Part shown: positions 41,177 through 50,177 of the stretch, piece by piece | Layout of the letters: each line of letters begins with the position of its first letter | Numbering within the stretch: the stretch's first letter is position 1 | Assembly: GCF_900111775.1 (NCBI RefSeq) | Contig: NZ_FOJJ01000010.1 | Location: 1 to 55,183 of the forward strand | Source: Desulfuromonas acetexigens | GTDB lineage: Bacteria; Desulfobacterota; Desulfuromonadia; Desulfuromonadales; Trichloromonadaceae | DNA length: 55,183 nucleotides | Direction of reading: 5' to 3' | Program-made: the position numbers and the translations under genes | Notes under the pieces: model-generated | What the model was told of the DNA's origin: nothing | What the model saw: the letters and a program-made list of their open reading frames with translations, nothing else | The model's database searches: none

Positions 41177-42976
41177 TCAGAGGTTTTCCTGAACCAGATA
41201 GATCTTCGTCTTGTAGGCGTCCTTGAGTTTCTCTACCCACTCAGCCAAGGCGTCATTGATCATTTGGGCATAAACGATTTTGCCGACTTCCTGACGGACC
41301 TCTTCATAGGTTTGGGCCTTGGGTGGGAAAATCGATTCGACCATCACGGCATAATGCAGGTCGCCCGGGCCGGCGTAATAACAAGAATCCCCTGGCTTGG
41401 CCACCTCGACGTCATGGTGCAAGGATTCGGGTAAGGCCGTCACCGTCAGCAGGTTGCCGTCAAACTTGAGCAGCTCCTTATCGTCCGCATCGGCCTGGCC
41501 GCTGGTGTTGGCAGAGACCCATTTGAAGTCACTGCCGGCCTGGAGTTTTCTGATGGCTTCGCGGGCGCCTTTCTCCGAGGTGAAGACGAGACTCTGCAGT
41601 TTCACCATGAGCGGCGAGGAATAGTCTTCGAGATGGTTGTAGTAGTATTTTTTTACCTCATCCTCGGGAACCTTGATCCCCGGAACCACGGCTTTGGCCA
41701 TGAACGCATCGAACAGCACCCGTTCCTTGAACTTTTCCAGCTGCGCTTGCAGTTCCGGGGACTTGTCGATCCCCTGGGCGCGCGCTTCCATGCGCCCGGA
41801 AACCGCCACCAGCCGGTTCCAGAGAATCGTCTCCTTCTGTTTGTCCAGGCTGGCCGCATCGATGGCGCGGTCGGTGCCGTGGTACATGGTCGCTTCAAGC
41901 TTTTTGGCGATCTCGCCGACGGTGATCGTCACCGTTTCCTTGCCGTCGTTCAAGGTGGCCACCGGACTTTGATCTTTGGTCAGAACAGCAAAAATCTCGG
42001 TACCCTTGGCGTTGGGCTTTTCCTCGGCGATGTGGGCGAAGTTCAACGCGTCCTGCCCTTGCGGATAAAAGACGACATACTTCTCTTCCAGGGACTTCAG
42101 ATAGTCCATCTGCGTCTTCTGCGACAATCGCTGATAAACACGCTCCGCCGCCAGAGTCCGGATTTCGGCATCTTCAAAAACCCTCTGGTCCTCCAGACGA
42201 AAAACCAGAAACCCTTTTTCGGCCTTGAATACTTCGCTGACATCCCCCTTTTCCATCGCGAAAACCGCTTTGGCCACCGCCGGAAAGAGGTCGTTAAGAC
42301 GGGTATATTCGGGTTTTTCTCCCCCTTCGGCCTTGCCGGCGGCGACCGCCTTGTCCGCCAGCTTCTTGAAGTCGCCGCCCTCACGGTAGGTGGTCAGCAG
42401 GGCTGCGGCCTCCGCCTCATCGAAGAAACGATAGGTCAGCAACTTGGCTTCAAGGGCCATCTGCCGATACATTTCTTCGACCTCTTCCGGAGAAACCTCA
42501 AGATCCTTGATCTGAGCCGCCAGCAACTGCTGAATCATCGCTTTCAGGGCAAAGTTCTCCAGTTGGTTTTGCACCTCCGGAGTCCGGTCAAAGCCGATAT
42601 TCATGGCTTCCTTCCCCGCCAGCTTGATCGAGATCAACCGATCGAGCAGGGAGGTGAAGCTCTGTTTGCCGGGTTTTTCGCCGCCGCCCATGTCGGTGTG
42701 CATAGCGGCGAGCTCCAGGGCGAATTCCTGCAGGCTGATCGCTTCGCCATCGACGGTAGCGACAGGGAGGTTGGCGTGTTCTGCCGAGAAGAGCGGAACC
42801 TGAAGGATCTCCTTCGACCCTTCCTGCCGAAGAGGGATGGTCAATTCCTTCATCGGTTCCGTGATGACCGGTGCCGCAGGGGCGGTTGCCGCACCACCGC
42901 CGGCGAATCCGAAAACCGGCGGGACGATAACGGGGAACAGAAGAACGGCTGCGAACAGGGCAAGAATCTTTTTCAT
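41177..42976 (-). CDS. SurA-like periplasmic peptidyl-prolyl isomerase
   Basis: This is a 599-aa exported protein (signal peptide MKKILALFAAVLLFPVIVPPVFG). A SurA-type N-terminal chaperone region (~70-170, VATVDGEAISLQEFALELAAMH) is followed by a parvulin-like domain (~180-290: EAKLLTYRFFDEAEAAALLTTYREGGDFKKLADKA, VFKAEKGFLVFRLEDQR). A second copy of this arrangement runs from ~345 to 585 (VKLQSLVFTSEKGAREAIRKLQAGSDFKWVS). It probably helps fold or assemble the porin and the multiheme proteins encoded around it. Such isomerases recur next to cytochrome filament genes. GAGGAG precedes the ATG. Confidence 0.83.
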   Translation of the reverse strand: MKKILALFAAVLLFPVIVPPVFGFAGGGAATAPAAPVITEPMKELTIPLRQEGSKEILQVPLFSAEHANLPVATVDGEAISLQEFALELAAMHTDMGGGEKPGKQSFTSLLDRLISIKLAGKEAMNIGFDRTPEVQNQLENFALKAMIQQLLAAQIKDLEVSPEEVEEMYRQMALEAKLLTYRFFDEAEAAALLTTYREGGDFKKLADKAVAAGKAEGGEKPEYTRLNDLFPAVAKAVFAMEKGDVSEVFKAEKGFLVFRLEDQRVFEDAEIRTLAAERVYQRLSQKTQMDYLKSLEEKYVVFYPQGQDALNFAHIAEEKPNAKGTEIFAVLTKDQSPVATLNDGKETVTITVGEIAKKLEATMYHGTDRAIDAASLDKQKETILWNRLVAVSGRMEARAQGIDKSPELQAQLEKFKERVLFDAFMAKAVVPGIKVPEDEVKKYYYNHLEDYSSPLMVKLQSLVFTSEKGAREAIRKLQAGSDFKWVSANTSGQADADDKELLKFDGNLLTVTALPESLHHDVEVAKPGDSCYYAGPGDLHYAVMVESIFPPKAQTYEEVRQEVGKIVYAQMINDALAEWVEKLKDAYKTKIYLVQENL

Positions 42977-43022
42977 GTCACTCCTCGTTATAAAACGTTG
43001 GGGGGGCGGTTAGAGTTCAGAG

Positions 43023-44480
43023 TCAAGGTTCTTCGATGCGGGCGAGGGAGCTCCGCATCATGCTGTTGACCAGGCCGTGAGCCGAGGGCACCCGTCCGAA
43101 ATCGAAGAAATAGACACCGTCGTTGCCCGCCCCGTAGCTGCGGGAACTCCAGACAACCTCCCGGTGCGAACCGTCGATGGCCTGCCAGGAGAAGTCGACC
43201 TTGCTCTGGCCGACCTCTCCCTGATAATCAAAGACCTTGCCGGAGACGATCAGGTCAGCGGCGAGAATGCTCTCGCTGGCCAGAATATCAGCCGCGGCGA
43301 GGGAGGGGCCGGACTGCATGATCATCCGGTAGCTGAGCAGGGTATCGCGCACCATGCCGGGTTCGATTACCCGAAGATTGGCGTAGCGGTGCAGATGTTT
43401 CACGGCGTGCAGGGCGACGAGTTCCCCCGCATGTTTTCGGGCGTTGACGTTGAGAAAGGGGACGACCGCCACGGTCTGGCGCGCCGAGGGGACGAATGCC
43501 GACGCCCGGTAGAAGGATTGCGGCTGATGGCGGCGGCTTTTCGCCGCCAAGGCCTCATCCGCCGTTTGCCGCCCAGGGTGTAACAGTTTCGCCTTGGTCA
43601 AACGCCCTTGCGCCGCGCCGTCCGTCGTCGGGTAGCGGAATTCCGGCTCCTCTTCACGAAGGTAGGTTTCCAGTGAGTCGAACAGACGATCCGTCGCCCT
43701 CGCCAGCAGTCTGCGGGGATCTTTTACCAGCCCGAGGCCGAGGAGCCCGGGCTTGTCGTCGCCGGTCAGTCCGACGCTATCGATCCAGGCGATCTCTGCC
43801 CGCTCACCGGCGGAAACCAAGCGCATGATCAACGACACCCGTGGGCTCGGCACCTCCCGCCAGCTTTCCAGAGCCGTCAGGAAGACCCCGTCGACTCCGG
43901 TTTCGTCTTGCAGCTTCCGGGCGAGCTCATGGGTGATCCCGCCGACGTGGCGTAGCCGATGTCGGGTCATGAACGCTTGGAGCTCCGTGTTGTCGAGCAA
44001 CTTAAGGCCCCGGGCGGAAAGACCTTCCCGCAACCCTTGCTGGATTTCCGCCAGAGGCGCCTGGTTGTCACTGAGGTTCTCCAGCGGAAGCACGGCATAC
44101 CGGGCATCCCGCGCAACCAGGGGGGCAACCCGATACTCCGGCGTCCAGCCGCTGTCGACCACCTGTCCGGAGCGATCCCGGACGATGGCTTTGAAGGCAT
44201 AGTGCCCTGGCTTGTTCCCGTGCCACTGGCCGCTGAAAAGGGTTCCCGCATATTCGAGGGACGCGACCCGTAATTTCCGGCTGTACAGTTCGCAAACCAG
44301 ATCCCCGTCGCCGCCGGTGGTGACCACCGACCACCTCACTGCCCCGGCTTTTTCCCGAAGCCCGGGCGGCGCGGAGATCTGCAGCGACTCGATCCTGAGC
44401 GGCTCCGGACCGGGGGGGACGCCGGCGCAGGCCCCCAGCAGCAAGAGCAGGGCCGCGAGAAATTTAGTCGAAAAGTTCAT
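43023..44480 (-). CDS. Lipoprotein with two CsgG/GNA1162-like halves
   Basis: This is a 485-aa lipoprotein from MNFSTKFLAALLLLLGACAG; the lipobox is LGAC. Two related halves can be seen: RYAVLPLENLSDNQAPLAEIQQGLREGLSARGLKLL... (~130-210) and QTVAVVPFLNVNARKHAGELVALHAVKHLHRYANLRVIEP... (~335-440). Both resemble the VAVLPF...N.S fold of CsgG/GNA1162-type outer-membrane lipoproteins. It overlaps the upstream lipoprotein gene by 17 bp. A role in secretion or anchoring of the surface cytochromes is possible, since CsgG itself exports curli. Confidence 0.75.
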   Translation of the reverse strand: MNFSTKFLAALLLLLGACAGVPPGPEPLRIESLQISAPPGLREKAGAVRWSVVTTGGDGDLVCELYSRKLRVASLEYAGTLFSGQWHGNKPGHYAFKAIVRDRSGQVVDSGWTPEYRVAPLVARDARYAVLPLENLSDNQAPLAEIQQGLREGLSARGLKLLDNTELQAFMTRHRLRHVGGITHELARKLQDETGVDGVFLTALESWREVPSPRVSLIMRLVSAGERAEIAWIDSVGLTGDDKPGLLGLGLVKDPRRLLARATDRLFDSLETYLREEEPEFRYPTTDGAAQGRLTKAKLLHPGRQTADEALAAKSRRHQPQSFYRASAFVPSARQTVAVVPFLNVNARKHAGELVALHAVKHLHRYANLRVIEPGMVRDTLLSYRMIMQSGPSLAAADILASESILAADLIVSGKVFDYQGEVGQSKVDFSWQAIDGSHREVVWSSRSYGAGNDGVYFFDFGRVPSAHGLVNSMMRSSLARIEEP

Positions 44481-45048
44481 CGAGAAGATCGTCAATCACT
44501 TGGATCGTCACATCGTTCATGGGCCGGCCGCCGCTGCCGAGCAGTCGGTCCGTCAAGGAGATCCCCCCCTTGGTCGAGGAGGCCGCCCAGACCGTTGAAC
44601 CGGTCTGGGTCTCCAGCATCTGCAGGCTCAGCGAGACCAGGTTGGCCTCGGCCGAGCCGGACCGCACCACGCCGTACTCCCGCAACACCCCGGTGATCAC
44701 CGCATCAACCTCAAGAACACCTTTCAATTTGGTGACCTCTTCCATCGTCGGCGTTTGCGGGATGCGGATGCCGACCCGGCTGATCCCGCGCTCGACTTCG
44801 CCCGGGGGGAGAACGTAGATCGCCTCCGTCGCCAGCAGCATCCCCATAAAGGCGTCCCGCACCCGCTCACCGGCCTGATCATCCGAACTCAGGTTCATGA
44901 ACGGAAGGACGGCCACCGAGCGTACCGCGCCGAAATCCATGGACTCATTGGTGTAGTCCGGATGACCGGGCGACCAGGCGCAGCTGGCGAGAAAGATCAG
45001 CAGAAAACAGGTCAGAACGATGCCCGGAAAAGTTTTTTTCCATTTCAT
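44464..45048 (-). CDS. GNA1162/CsgG-like lipoprotein
   Basis: This is a 194-aa lipoprotein from MKWKKTFPGIVLTCFLLIFLASCAWSP with lipobox LASC; AAGGAAG precedes the ATG. The body RSVAVLPFMNLSSDDQAGERVRDAFMGMLLATEAIYVLPPGEVERG...VDAVITGVLREYGVVR fits the GNA1162/CsgG-like alpha/beta fold seen twice in the next gene. In curli systems such proteins form an outer-membrane secretion pore. Here it is placed between the beta-barrel and the larger lipoprotein, suggesting a joint assembly at the outer membrane. Confidence 0.77.
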   Translation of the reverse strand: MKWKKTFPGIVLTCFLLIFLASCAWSPGHPDYTNESMDFGAVRSVAVLPFMNLSSDDQAGERVRDAFMGMLLATEAIYVLPPGEVERGISRVGIRIPQTPTMEEVTKLKGVLEVDAVITGVLREYGVVRSGSAEANLVSLSLQMLETQTGSTVWAASSTKGGISLTDRLLGSGGRPMNDVTIQVIDDLLDELFD

Positions 45049-45139
45049 GTGCGCTTCCTTCGTCATCTGCGGGATCAGAGGCAATCCCCGGTTGTCCGTG
45101 ATGTCGGGGGGCGGTGTACGTCCCCCCTGTGCCGCATTT

Positions 45140-47269
45140 TCAAAAAAAGAATCGCAGGCCCAGGCCGACGCTTTCAAAGTCGATGATTTCCGTTTCGTCC
45201 TCCCGGTTTCCCCGGGAATAGTCGAGGGTCAACATCGTCACCCGGTTGATTTGCCAGCGCAGGGTCGGCGATAAAACCTGCACCGATTCCATTTCCGAGG
45301 TTTTCGATTCCCCGTAGGCCAGCGAGAACTGCAGGGTCCCGTTGCGAAAGGGCGACCAGTTGACGAAATACTGCTGTTCCGTCGTGGAATCCTTGATCCG
45401 GCCGTCGTCATCGGTAAAAGAAAGATCGGCGGAAAGGCTCAGGGACTGGAAGGGGGACCAGGTCGCCACCAGTCGTCCGTTCTGATCCCGGGAGCGAGGC
45501 TCGTTCTCCTCGTCATCCCAGATGACGCCATAGGTCAGGGTGAAGTTCATCCAGCGGTTGGGGATGATGTTGCTGCCCAGCCGCACAAAGGTACTTTGGC
45601 TGTCCGCCCCCTGGGCCGGGCTCTGCCAGCTATGACCGTTATCGAGAAAGAGGCTCCAGCCCTGATAAAGATCGAGGTTGCTGCGCAAAAAGATGGAATT
45701 GGTAATACTCGTCCCGGATTCGTTATCGTTCTGCCGACTGTAGCTGTAGGTCAGGCTCTGGTCGAAGGTGTCAAGAAACTTTGCCGCCAGGGATGCCGAA
45801 GCGGTATAGCCGAGGCTTCCGCCGCCGTCGTTTTCCCGAATTTCACTGCGTTGCCCCTGCACGTTGCCGGTGAAAACGTCGTTGAACTGGTGCCGCAGTC
45901 GGACGCCGGTGTTCAAGACTGAGCGCCAATCGTCAAAGGGCTTGCTGCGTTCTTCCCGGTACAGAAGGTCATAACCCGTCGTCGTCCGCTCACTCATCTT
46001 CCAGCTCACCGTGGTGTCGGCCGTCCAATCCGTCGTCACGAATTCCGCAGCGTCTTCGGGCAGGGTTCTTTGGGCGGTCAATCGACGGATGACGAGGTCT
46101 TCGCCCTCGACCAATATCTGCCGGGTGACGACCTTGATAAAGCGCGTTCGGGTTTGCGGAAAAGACAGCTCGAAGCGATTTTCCGGCAGGTTGGTTCGAC
46201 GCTGGGTCAGAGGAAGCTCCCGCCAGAGATCGGTGTCGTTGTCGCGGACCAGAACCCGCCAGGGGAATTCACCGATGTCGTGACCGTTGAGATCGTCAAA
46301 TTCCACCAGCAGCGTATCGACGGTGGTCGGCAGATCGAAGTCCAGACCGAAGCTGAACGTCCGCGCAATCGCCGTGAGATCGAGCAAAAGGTCAACCCCG
46401 CCCAAGTTGAAACCGGCATCGGGATCACTGGTTTCCGGGCTGTCGTCCGGCAAGGTTCCGAACGGGGTTCCCGGCGAGGCCGCATCGATCAGACGCACGC
46501 CGGTGCCCGAGAAATTCACCTGCTGCCGCCGGCCACGGAGACCGCTGTTGAGGGAAACCCGCCCCTGGGCATATTGACGACTGAAACGCACCGACGCGTT
46601 ATCCGAGTTGGTCAGGGTGTTGAAATCCGTCGTCAGATTGTCCATGTCACTGGTGGTGTGATCGTAGTTGAACTGGTAATCCCGATAGCGATAGCGGCTC
46701 CGGAACTGCCAGGTATCGGTCTGGACCTCGCTGGTCAAAGGTTCGTCGTAAAGAGAATTCCGGGTGAAGTCGAAATCCACCTCGGGAAGGTCGACCGGTT
46801 CCCAGTTCAAGCGCGCGGAATATTCTTCGGTGAAGAACTGTTCCGTGATCATTCCGGTGCGGGATTGTTTCACCTCGCTCTTTCGATAGCCCGTGGTGAG
46901 GCGCAGCAGCGGAGTACGAAAGGCCAACTCCAGATAGGGACGGATGGCGGTCTCTTTGCTGCGGCTGTCAACGGTGACGTCCGAATCGGTTTCCGTCCAG
47001 AGGCGTTCCTGGTCGAAAAGCCCGCCGGCGCTCAGCGACAAGGTCGGCAGAATTTCCTTGAGAATCTCCAGATTGTAGATCTGGGAGAACTCCCGCCGCT
47101 CCACATCCTCTTTAAGCTTCGTCGCCTTGTCGGTTGTACGGGTCTCGCCGAGGTCATACTGCAGGTCGGTCATCAGCCGCAAACTGTCGGCCTGCCCTTC
47201 TCGGGGCGCCCAGCTGACGCCGGCAAAAAGAGCCAGGACAAAGGCGATATGGAGAAACGGCCGCCGCAT
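45140..47269 (-). CDS. Outer-membrane beta-barrel protein (porin of a cytochrome conduit)
   Basis: This is a 709-aa protein with signal peptide ending near QADS. It is rich in alternating aromatic/polar strands (WQFRSRYRYRDYQFNYDHTTSD, SLTYSYSRQNDNESG, RWMNFTLTYGVIWDDEE) and ends ESVGLGLRFFF, with the terminal Phe of Bam-inserted barrels. Residues ~290-400 may hold a discoidin-like insert (LLVEFDDLNGHDIGEFPWRVLVRDND). The context of multiheme cytochromes and lipoproteins suggests a porin-cytochrome conduit, but the length and sequence do not resemble MtrB or the OmbB group in any obvious motif. The start lies 3 bp after the upstream stop. Confidence 0.8.
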   Translation of the reverse strand: MRRPFLHIAFVLALFAGVSWAPREGQADSLRLMTDLQYDLGETRTTDKATKLKEDVERREFSQIYNLEILKEILPTLSLSAGGLFDQERLWTETDSDVTVDSRSKETAIRPYLELAFRTPLLRLTTGYRKSEVKQSRTGMITEQFFTEEYSARLNWEPVDLPEVDFDFTRNSLYDEPLTSEVQTDTWQFRSRYRYRDYQFNYDHTTSDMDNLTTDFNTLTNSDNASVRFSRQYAQGRVSLNSGLRGRRQQVNFSGTGVRLIDAASPGTPFGTLPDDSPETSDPDAGFNLGGVDLLLDLTAIARTFSFGLDFDLPTTVDTLLVEFDDLNGHDIGEFPWRVLVRDNDTDLWRELPLTQRRTNLPENRFELSFPQTRTRFIKVVTRQILVEGEDLVIRRLTAQRTLPEDAAEFVTTDWTADTTVSWKMSERTTTGYDLLYREERSKPFDDWRSVLNTGVRLRHQFNDVFTGNVQGQRSEIRENDGGGSLGYTASASLAAKFLDTFDQSLTYSYSRQNDNESGTSITNSIFLRSNLDLYQGWSLFLDNGHSWQSPAQGADSQSTFVRLGSNIIPNRWMNFTLTYGVIWDDEENEPRSRDQNGRLVATWSPFQSLSLSADLSFTDDDGRIKDSTTEQQYFVNWSPFRNGTLQFSLAYGESKTSEMESVQVLSPTLRWQINRVTMLTLDYSRGNREDETEIIDFESVGLGLRFFF

Positions 47270-47272
47270 GCG

Positions 47273-48736
47273 CTATCGTTCACCCATAACGGCCAGGTCA
47301 CGGCTGCCCGAGCCCACATCCAACTGGGAGAGCACCCGCTTGCTGACCAGATTGATTTTGGCCAAGGATCCGTTCTGCGGCATCAGGGCAAAGAGCGCAT
47401 TCTCTTCACGGTCGATACTCAGCCGCCGCACCGGCCCGGGGAGAGTGAAGAAATCGATGGCCGTCAGGGAGCGCGGGTCGACCACGGCGATCTCGCCGTC
47501 CTCCTTGGCAATGTAGAGCAGTCCGCTGGTCTCGTCGAGGAGAAGGTCGCGGGCGCCATGGCCAACATGAATCTTCCGCTCGGTCCCCAGGGAAGAGGCG
47601 TTGACGACAAGCAAATCGGGGGAATAGTCGCTGAGCAGATAAATCCGCTGCCCATCAGGACTGACCGCCCCCCGACCCGGAACCTGGTCGAGAACCCGGG
47701 AGCTGAGTACCCGCCCGCCCCCGCTCAGATCGAGAAGGGAGAGGACGCTGGAATCACTCTGACTGACGTAGGCGCGGCTTTCGTCCCGGCCGACGAAGAG
47801 TTCGGCAGGTGTGGACGTCAGGCGGATGCGTCCCCGCTCAAAGAGGGCAGCGGTATCGATGAGACTGACCGAATCGTTGCCGCTGTTGAGGGCCAGCAGG
47901 GTGTCACCGCTGGCGGTCAGGGCCAGTTCCGTCGGTTCGTCGCCGAAACGCAGCCGGACCCGGCCGAGAATCTCGCCGCTGTTGATTTCCAACACCACGA
48001 CGGCGTCTTCCTTGGCCAGCGCCACATAGAGCCAGCCCCGCCGCTGGTCAAGGACCAGATCCTGGGGGGACTTGCCGATATGCACCGAATCGGTCACCAG
48101 CGCCGTGCGCTTGTTGAAAATCGTCAGACTTCCCGCCTCGCTGTCGCTGACAAACCCTTTGAAAGTCGTCAACATCCGCTCCGCCTGCCAGAGGGAAAAG
48201 CGCGGGGTGAAGAGGACTCCATCGGTAATCAGTCGTTCCCCCGAGAGGCTCAGCAGCAAGGTATCCGCCTGGTTCTCGGCGACAACGAAGGGGTGTTCGA
48301 TCCGCAGGGGCTCCGTTGGCGGCAGCAGATCGGTCGTCCCTTCTTCCCCTTGCAGGCTGGCCCGGGTGATGCGCAGGGCGATTCCCAGGTAGCGGCCAGG
48401 CGGCAGGGATACCTGCGCCAGGCGCTGCTGCCGGCCGATCCGGTCATCGCCAGACAAAGAATCCGTGGCCAGCAGCAGAGGAATTTCACGACCGTCGAGG
48501 GTCACCGCGACCAGCTCGTCGATGCTGAAAGTCAGCCGGTGGGCTTCCTGTGGCAGGGGTTGCAGATAGAGGGAGATCGCGCCGGCAGGGAGGGTGGGTC
48601 GCAGTGGGCGCGACAGCTCGGCGGAACAGCCCGCCGTAAGCAGCAGCAGCAGTAAGGCGGTCCACAACCGCCCGCAGCATTCGGCCAGGTTCCTCCGCTT
48701 CAACCAACCTCTTCTTGACAAAACCGACTCCGGCAT
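47273..48736 (-). CDS. Beta-propeller surface lipoprotein
   Basis: This is a 487-aa protein from MPESVLSRRGW; GAGGGGGA just before the ATG decides the start, which overlaps the end of the upstream cytochrome gene. A lipobox, LLTAGC, sits at about residue 35-40. Residues ~45-190 are a DUF4382-like beta domain (ISLYLQPLPQEAHRLTFSIDELVAVTLDG). Residues ~200-485 form a YVTN/NHL-type propeller (SVHIGKSPQDLVLDQRRGWLYVALAKEDAVVVLEI; KIHVGHGARDLLLDETSGLLYIAKEDGEIAVVDP). It is likely on the outer membrane as a scaffold for cytochromes. Confidence 0.78.
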   Translation of the reverse strand: MPESVLSRRGWLKRRNLAECCGRLWTALLLLLLTAGCSAELSRPLRPTLPAGAISLYLQPLPQEAHRLTFSIDELVAVTLDGREIPLLLATDSLSGDDRIGRQQRLAQVSLPPGRYLGIALRITRASLQGEEGTTDLLPPTEPLRIEHPFVVAENQADTLLLSLSGERLITDGVLFTPRFSLWQAERMLTTFKGFVSDSEAGSLTIFNKRTALVTDSVHIGKSPQDLVLDQRRGWLYVALAKEDAVVVLEINSGEILGRVRLRFGDEPTELALTASGDTLLALNSGNDSVSLIDTAALFERGRIRLTSTPAELFVGRDESRAYVSQSDSSVLSLLDLSGGGRVLSSRVLDQVPGRGAVSPDGQRIYLLSDYSPDLLVVNASSLGTERKIHVGHGARDLLLDETSGLLYIAKEDGEIAVVDPRSLTAIDFFTLPGPVRRLSIDREENALFALMPQNGSLAKINLVSKRVLSQLDVGSGSRDLAVMGER

Positions 48737-48744
48737 TTTCCCCC

Positions 48745-49926
48745 TCAAGGCATCGGTGAGCCGTGGCACTTTTCACAGAACGATCCCTGCCCACTGCCGA
48801 ACTCCGTGGCCAGGTTGCGTCCGTAATAGCTGAAATAGACATCGCCGGCGGTGGCACCCGTATCGCCGACGGCGGGATGGGAATCGACCAGCAGCGCGGC
48901 GGTGAAATCCCATCGACCGCCGGCGGAGAAGGCCGAGGCGTGGGCACGATGGCAGGAAAGACACATGACGTTGGCGCTGGCCGAGGGCCCCTGGGTACTG
49001 TGCGGATCAAGGGCGAGGAGATCGCTCGTACCCCGCTCGAAGGGGACGAACTGCAGGTAGGAGGTTGCCGCGCTGCCGGTGTAATCGCCGGTGCGCAGAT
49101 AGGTGTTGTAGGTGTCGATCACCTCTTGCTCCAGGCGCGCATCCCGGCCGGCGGGATGGGCAAACGACCCTTCCGGCGTGACATGGTTGCCGCGGAGCAG
49201 TTCGCCATGGCAGTTGCCGCACCATTCGCTCATCCCCGAACCGTAGTCGACATGGGCGGTGTCCGTTTCCTGAAAGGGGCTGATGCTGCTCTGCCGGGCA
49301 ATGGGCGCGCCCTGGCTGAAGGCCACCCCGTGCGCGGGGCGATAGCTGTCGTCGCCCAACAGGCGGTAGTTGCCGCGAACGGTGCCGGGTTCGGGAAGTT
49401 CGCCGTAGGAGCCAGATCCGGAAATCGGATAATTTTGCCAGCGCTGATCCCCCCCGGCCTGGCCATGGGGGTCGTGACAGCTGGTGCAGCCCAGTTGGGC
49501 GCTTGGAAAGGTGCCGCCGGGGGCATGGGTCTTGAGGCGATCGGGAAAGAGATTGAAGTCGCGGGCGACGACGTTATGGCCGTGGCTGTCGCCGGGGCTG
49601 CTGCCGTCGAGCCAGCTGAAGCTGCGGGTCAGCCAGTAGAAATCGCCCCCCGGGGTCAGGGCCGAGCCGTCGGGACTGAAGACCGAGAGGCTGTTCGGCC
49701 CGCCGAGGCCCGAGTGGCAGTTGATGCAGATGGAACTGGGGTCGGAGTTCAGCAGCAGATATTCACTGGCAGAGTTGGCCTGATGCATGGAATGGCAGCC
49801 GCTGCAGTTGCCGACGCCGCCGGCGTGAAAATCACCGGAAAGGCAAAAAGCCGGTGTCGTCATGGCGACCACCGGAAGCAACCACAGGGCGCTACCCCAA
49901 AAAAAGGATTTTGCCAGCTTGACCAT
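48745..49926 (-). CDS. OmcS-family hexaheme cytochrome (second copy)
   Basis: This is a 393-aa exported protein from MVKLAKSFFWGSALWLLPVV; an earlier in-frame start (50016) would add a long non-signal stretch. It has six CxxCH motifs (CSGCH, CINCH, CTSCH, CGNCH, CLSCH, CEKCH) in the same order and spacing as the upstream hexaheme gene. Shared stretches include FHAGGVGNCSGCHSMHQ, GHNVVARDFNLFPD, HAPGGTFPSAQLGCTSCHDPHG, YGSGMSEWCGNCH and MCLSCHRAHASAFS. These match the OmcS/OmcT type of Geobacter as I remember it. It leads the ~17-kb operon; its own promoter was not resolved. Confidence 0.88.
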   Translation of the reverse strand: MVKLAKSFFWGSALWLLPVVAMTTPAFCLSGDFHAGGVGNCSGCHSMHQANSASEYLLLNSDPSSICINCHSGLGGPNSLSVFSPDGSALTPGGDFYWLTRSFSWLDGSSPGDSHGHNVVARDFNLFPDRLKTHAPGGTFPSAQLGCTSCHDPHGQAGGDQRWQNYPISGSGSYGELPEPGTVRGNYRLLGDDSYRPAHGVAFSQGAPIARQSSISPFQETDTAHVDYGSGMSEWCGNCHGELLRGNHVTPEGSFAHPAGRDARLEQEVIDTYNTYLRTGDYTGSAATSYLQFVPFERGTSDLLALDPHSTQGPSASANVMCLSCHRAHASAFSAGGRWDFTAALLVDSHPAVGDTGATAGDVYFSYYGRNLATEFGSGQGSFCEKCHGSPMP

Positions 49927-50094
49927 GCGTGTCTGCCTCAGGCGGGATTCGCCGTACTTGAGTGCCGACCTGCCGTGCGAATTGATAACGGAGAGCATGT
50001 CATACGAGACAACCAAAAAATTCGACAGATATTACCATAGCCTACCACCGTAAATAAAAAACCATATACTTGATTAAAATACTAAAACAATAGC

Positions 50095-50130
50095 GGAGGC
50101 TGACAGTGTCCGGTAACACTGTCAGCCTCC
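50095..50130 (-). terminator. Intrinsic terminator after the omcS-like gene
   Basis: GGAGGCTGACAGTGT and ACACTGTCAGCCTCC form a perfect 15-bp stem with a 6-nt loop; on the minus strand CGCTATTGTTTTAG follows. It separates the first hexaheme gene from the downstream operon, favouring high expression of the former alone. Confidence 0.85.
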
Positions 50131-50177
50131 TGAAAACAACCGCGGGTCAAATTACCCCGTTGCGGCTTTGCTGCGAG

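Noticed and set aside
46070-48655. 861-codon plus-strand frame
   Set aside because: It is antisense to the beta-barrel and propeller lipoprotein genes, both of which have signal sequences, ribosome sites and recognisable repeats.
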